This document shows, piece after piece, positions 61,552 through 64,000 of a stretch of DNA of 64,000 nucleotides. The notes under the pieces are model-generated. The model was not told where the DNA came from. It did no database searches and saw nothing but the letters and a program-made list of their open reading frames with translations. Each line of letters begins with the position of its first letter. Position 1 is the stretch's first letter. Origin of the DNA: Rhodopila globiformis (GTDB lineage: Bacteria; Pseudomonadota; Alphaproteobacteria; Acetobacterales; Acetobacteraceae); the NCBI RefSeq assembly GCF_002937115.1, contig NZ_NHRY01000139.1:62001-126000 (forward strand). Reading direction: 5' to 3'. The position numbers and the translations under genes are program-made.

Positions 61552-61815
61552 ATGAGCGAGGGGGTATCCTGTCCGGTCTGGGAGACGCTGCCGGCCGAAC
61601 GGCAGCAGGGTCTGGTGCGCACACTCGGCCACATGGCGATGCGCCAGATCCGCAACCCGTCGAACACCCAGCCGAGCGTCGGGGAGGCCGCCGATGATGA
61701 CGAACGGGGATCTCATGTCACGGCCGCCCGGCGGCCTGTCGGAGAAAATCCTGCGGCAGCATCGAGACCGTCTGGCAATTGTCTATATCCGCCAGTCGAC
61801 GGTGCAGCAGGTTGA
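61552..61815 (+). CDS. Small ORF preceding the serine recombinase
   Basis: From ATG 61552 the frame encodes EGVSCPVWETLPAERQQGL and VRTLGHMAMRQIRNPS, a plausible helical start, then becomes polar and overlaps the recombinase by over 100 bases. Short helper ORFs with a similar VWETLP...GHMAxRQ pattern commonly precede such recombinases. Function unknown; the overlapping tail may not be conserved. Confidence 0.5.
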   Translation: MSEGVSCPVWETLPAERQQGLVRTLGHMAMRQIRNPSNTQPSVGEAADDDERGSHVTAARRPVGENPAAASRPSGNCLYPPVDGAAG

Positions 61816-63847
61816 ACGCCACCAGGAATCGACCCGGCTGCAATACGCCTTGGTCGAGCGCGCCTTTGATCTCGGCTGGGCGCGGGAGAGCATCGTGGTG
61901 GTCGATAACGATCTTGGCCGCTCGGGCGCCACAATCGAAGGCCGGCTCGGCTTTCAGCGCCTGGTGGCCGAAGTCGGGCTCGGCCGTGTCGGTCTGGTGC
62001 TCGGGGTGGAGATGTCGCGTCTGGCCCGGTCGAACCGGGACTGGCATCAACTGCTGGAGATCTGCGCGCTGTTCGACACGCTTATCGCCGATGTCGATGG
62101 CGTTTATGATCCCGCCCACTTCAACGATCGGCTGTTGCTCGGGCTGAAGGGGACGATGTCGGAAGCGGAACTGCACATCCTCAAGGCACGGATGCTGGCC
62201 GGGCGGCGTGCCAAGGCGCGGCGGGGCGAGCTCGGCAAGCCGGTGCCGATGGGCTATGTGCGGCGCCCGTCCGGCGAGGTGGCGCTTGACCCGGACGAGC
62301 AGGCACAGGCCACGATCCGGCTGGTGTTCGCGCTGTTCGAGCGGTTTCGCACCGTCGGCAAGGTGTTGAGCTATCTGGTCGCGCACGACATCCGGATGCC
62401 GGTGCGCATCGCTGGCGGCCCCAACAAGGGCGAGCTTGACTGGCGCCGTGCCAACCGGCCGACGCTGCACAACCTGTTCGGTAACCCGATATACGCCGGT
62501 ATCTACGCCTATGGCGTGCGCACGACGGAGCGGCGGCGGCAGAAGCCGGGGCGGCCGGGTACCGGGCGACGCCCGCCGCGTGCCGGCGAGGCCGAGGTGT
62601 TGCTGCCGGACCGGCTGCCAGCCTACATCAGCCGCGCGCAGTTCGACCGCAACCAGGCGCAGCTTTGCGCCAACCGCACGGAGAATACCGGTCCGACGCA
62701 TGCCGGCACCGCGCTGCTGTCGGGCCTGGTGGTGTGTGGCCGCTGCGGCTTGCGCATGACAGCAGGCTACAACAACAACGGCCATGCGGCGCGCTACATC
62801 TGTAGTGGCGAGAATTCAAGCTATGGCACGGCTTTCTGCCAATCGCTGAAGGCGGCTCCGGTTGACGCGCAAGTAACGTCTATCGTGCTGCAAGCATTGC
62901 AGCCGGCAGCACTGGAAGCCAGTCTTGCGGTTGCCACCGATCTGCAAGCCGAGCGCGCCGCGCTCGAGCAACAGTGGCGTCAACGTCTGGAGCGTGCGCA
63001 ATACAAGGTCGACCAGGCACGCCGGCGCTATACCAGCACCGAGCCGGAGAACCGGCTGGTGGCACGAACGCTGGAGCGGGACTGGGAGGAAGCCCTGGCC
63101 GAGCAGGTGCGGCTGACGGCCGAGCATGACCGCTTCCGGCGCGAACGCCCGCAAGCGCCGGGGCCGGGAGAACTCGCCGCGATCCGGCAACTGACGACGG
63201 ATCTGCCGGCTTTGTGGCAAGCGCCGACGACGACCGGCGAAGACCGTCAGACCATCGTGCGGCTGTTGCTGGAGCGCGTTCTGCTGACCGTGATCGACGC
63301 CACCGAGCAGGTCCGCCTGGACTGCCATTGGCATGGCGGGAGCAAAACGAGCCACACGCTGATCCGCCCGGTGGCGCGGGTGACGGCCCTCAGCACCTAT
63401 GCCGCGCTGCTGGCACGTGCCACGGATCTGCATCGGGCGGGTCACGGCTGCGCCAATATCGCGGCGATCCTCAACCAGGAAGCTTGGCGACCGCCGAAGC
63501 GGCGCGACACCTTCAACGCCGCCATGGTGCGTCGCCTGCTGACCGCCGCAGGCGTGATCGAACCCGCGCCGCGCCGGCCCCGGATCGTCTCGGAGCGACG
63601 GCCGGATGAATGGACGATCCGCGAACTGGCCGCGGAACTTGGCGTGCCGCAGCCAACGCTCTATCACTGGGTGCAGACCAAACGCCTGCCCAGCCGCTCG
63701 GTCAAGGCCGGTAGCGGGTCTGCGACGTTGGTCACCGCCGACGCTGCCACGATTGCCAATCTGAAGACGATCCGGGCAACGCCGCCGCCTTGGCGCCGAT
63801 TGCCGCCGCCCGGGAGGACTACCAACCACGCAACCCTTGATTCTTGA
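61694..63847 (+). CDS. Large serine recombinase
   Basis: The 717-residue protein has an N-terminal resolvase domain with the catalytic Ser in VYIRQSTVQQVERHQESTR and the conserved EMSRLARSNRDWHQLLE. A recombinase domain follows (PMGYVRRPSGEVALDPDEQ, LFGNPIYAGIYAYG), then a zinc-ribbon region (CGRCGLRM...C...C), a coiled coil at ~415-470 and a terminal MerR-like helix-turn-helix (TIRELAAELGVPQPTLYHWVQ). It should move its element by serine-mediated strand exchange. The start could also be ATG 61715. Confidence 0.9.
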   Translation: MMTNGDLMSRPPGGLSEKILRQHRDRLAIVYIRQSTVQQVERHQESTRLQYALVERAFDLGWARESIVVVDNDLGRSGATIEGRLGFQRLVAEVGLGRVGLVLGVEMSRLARSNRDWHQLLEICALFDTLIADVDGVYDPAHFNDRLLLGLKGTMSEAELHILKARMLAGRRAKARRGELGKPVPMGYVRRPSGEVALDPDEQAQATIRLVFALFERFRTVGKVLSYLVAHDIRMPVRIAGGPNKGELDWRRANRPTLHNLFGNPIYAGIYAYGVRTTERRRQKPGRPGTGRRPPRAGEAEVLLPDRLPAYISRAQFDRNQAQLCANRTENTGPTHAGTALLSGLVVCGRCGLRMTAGYNNNGHAARYICSGENSSYGTAFCQSLKAAPVDAQVTSIVLQALQPAALEASLAVATDLQAERAALEQQWRQRLERAQYKVDQARRRYTSTEPENRLVARTLERDWEEALAEQVRLTAEHDRFRRERPQAPGPGELAAIRQLTTDLPALWQAPTTTGEDRQTIVRLLLERVLLTVIDATEQVRLDCHWHGGSKTSHTLIRPVARVTALSTYAALLARATDLHRAGHGCANIAAILNQEAWRPPKRRDTFNAAMVRRLLTAAGVIEPAPRRPRIVSERRPDEWTIRELAAELGVPQPTLYHWVQTKRLPSRSVKAGSGSATLVTADAATIANLKTIRATPPPWRRLPPPGRTTNHATLDS

Positions 63848-63848
63848 G

Positions 63849-64000
63849 AGCCGCCATGACTGGTCGATATCCACCGCCCAGCGTTTCGCGTATCCGCTGA
63901 TCACCAGCTCTGCGCACAGCCCCGGGTCGGTGCAGATCAGCAGCCGCTGCTGGCGCGGCTTGTCGCGCCGGTCGGGGCGCTCGAGTTCCACTCACACTGC
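63849..64000 (-). pseudogene. IS transposase, upstream part, running off the window
   Basis: The minus strand encodes VELERPDRRDKPRQQRLLIC, TDPGLCAELVISGYAKRWAV, resembling the segment just before the catalytic-Glu helix in IS4/IS701-like transposases. It then passes into the recombinase element. Joined to IESLFRNLK at 61478, it would form a typical continuous transposase. Confidence 0.65.

Larger units (their letters stand above)
61479..63848 (+). mobile_element. Serine-recombinase element inserted in an IS transposase
   Basis: The element carries a small ORF and a large serine recombinase and is flanked by the two halves of one transposase gene. The words atcagcgg and tatcga occur at both transposase junctions in the same orientation, so the exact ends are ambiguous by some tens of bases. 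No terminal inverted repeats are obvious, as usual for serine-recombinase elements. Confidence 0.6.

Overview
The window is GC-rich, with nearly all genes packed into overlapping operons. The aerobic cobalamin pathway in the Pseudomonas denitrificans style, a dmp-type phenol meta-cleavage operon, Uma2, DUF1150 and DUF6481 proteins, and a dispersed 'ggccgggcgtgtcccggcc' palindrome suggest an alphaproteobacterium, perhaps Acetobacteraceae or another Rhodospirillales. That placement is inference. All coordinates and motifs below were read by eye, and no database search was run.

Layout. (1) 1-2.7 kb is an accessory edge: a RelE/ParE-like toxin, a DUF29 remnant, and an unusually GC-poor gene with a PD-(D/E)XK-like nuclease signature. 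(2) 2.9-13.8 kb is metabolic: a 949-residue fused HcnABC-like oxidoreductase, a secreted alpha/beta hydrolase, three consecutive luciferase-like monooxygenases, small proteins, an enolase-superfamily enzyme and a Uma2 nuclease. (3) 13.9-41.8 kb is a cobalamin region: cobL diverging from cobH-cobJ, then cobT-cobS-phosphatase-cobF. An M20 peptidase and a TRIC-type channel follow, then the minus-strand operon DUF1636-cobW-cobN-cobM-cobI, then cobO. A ten-gene minus-strand operon cobE-cbiB-cobC-cobB-cbiM-cbiN-cbiQ-cbiO-cobP-cobA lies behind a cobalamin riboswitch. Divergent from it is cobZ-like-cobK-cobQ. Together these cover uroporphyrinogen III to cobalamin plus cobalt uptake. CobG and the small cobaltochelatase subunits are not in the window; a CobZ/TcuA-like flavoprotein is the candidate for the CobG step.

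(4) 41.9-44.3 kb holds small conserved proteins, an AT-rich patch and a tRNA-Cys. (5) 44.3-58.1 kb is phenol catabolism: a metallo-hydrolase and a GntR regulator diverge from dmpK-L-M-N-O-P-Q-B-C-E-F-G-H-I. Phenol becomes catechol, then 2-hydroxymuconic semialdehyde, then through the 4-oxalocrotonate branch pyruvate and acetyl-CoA. No dmpD hydrolase is present. A palindrome and a good sigma70-like promoter sit between gntR and dmpK.

(6) 58.2-60.9 kb is a decaying toxin-antitoxin island: DUF6883 with a frameshifted DUF4926, a nucleotidyltransferase remnant, and two MNT-HEPN pairs whose HEPN genes are both frameshifted at or just before the catalytic motif. (7) 61-64 kb is an IS transposase split by a large serine-recombinase element.

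The most unusual theme is a dispersed ~78-82 bp palindrome present in seven near-complete copies. It lies in gene gaps, inside the phenol operon, and in frame within cobN and the 3' end of cbiO, where it encodes the same peptide in the same reading frame. A second element, MITE-like, forms the C-terminus of the DmpQ ferredoxin.
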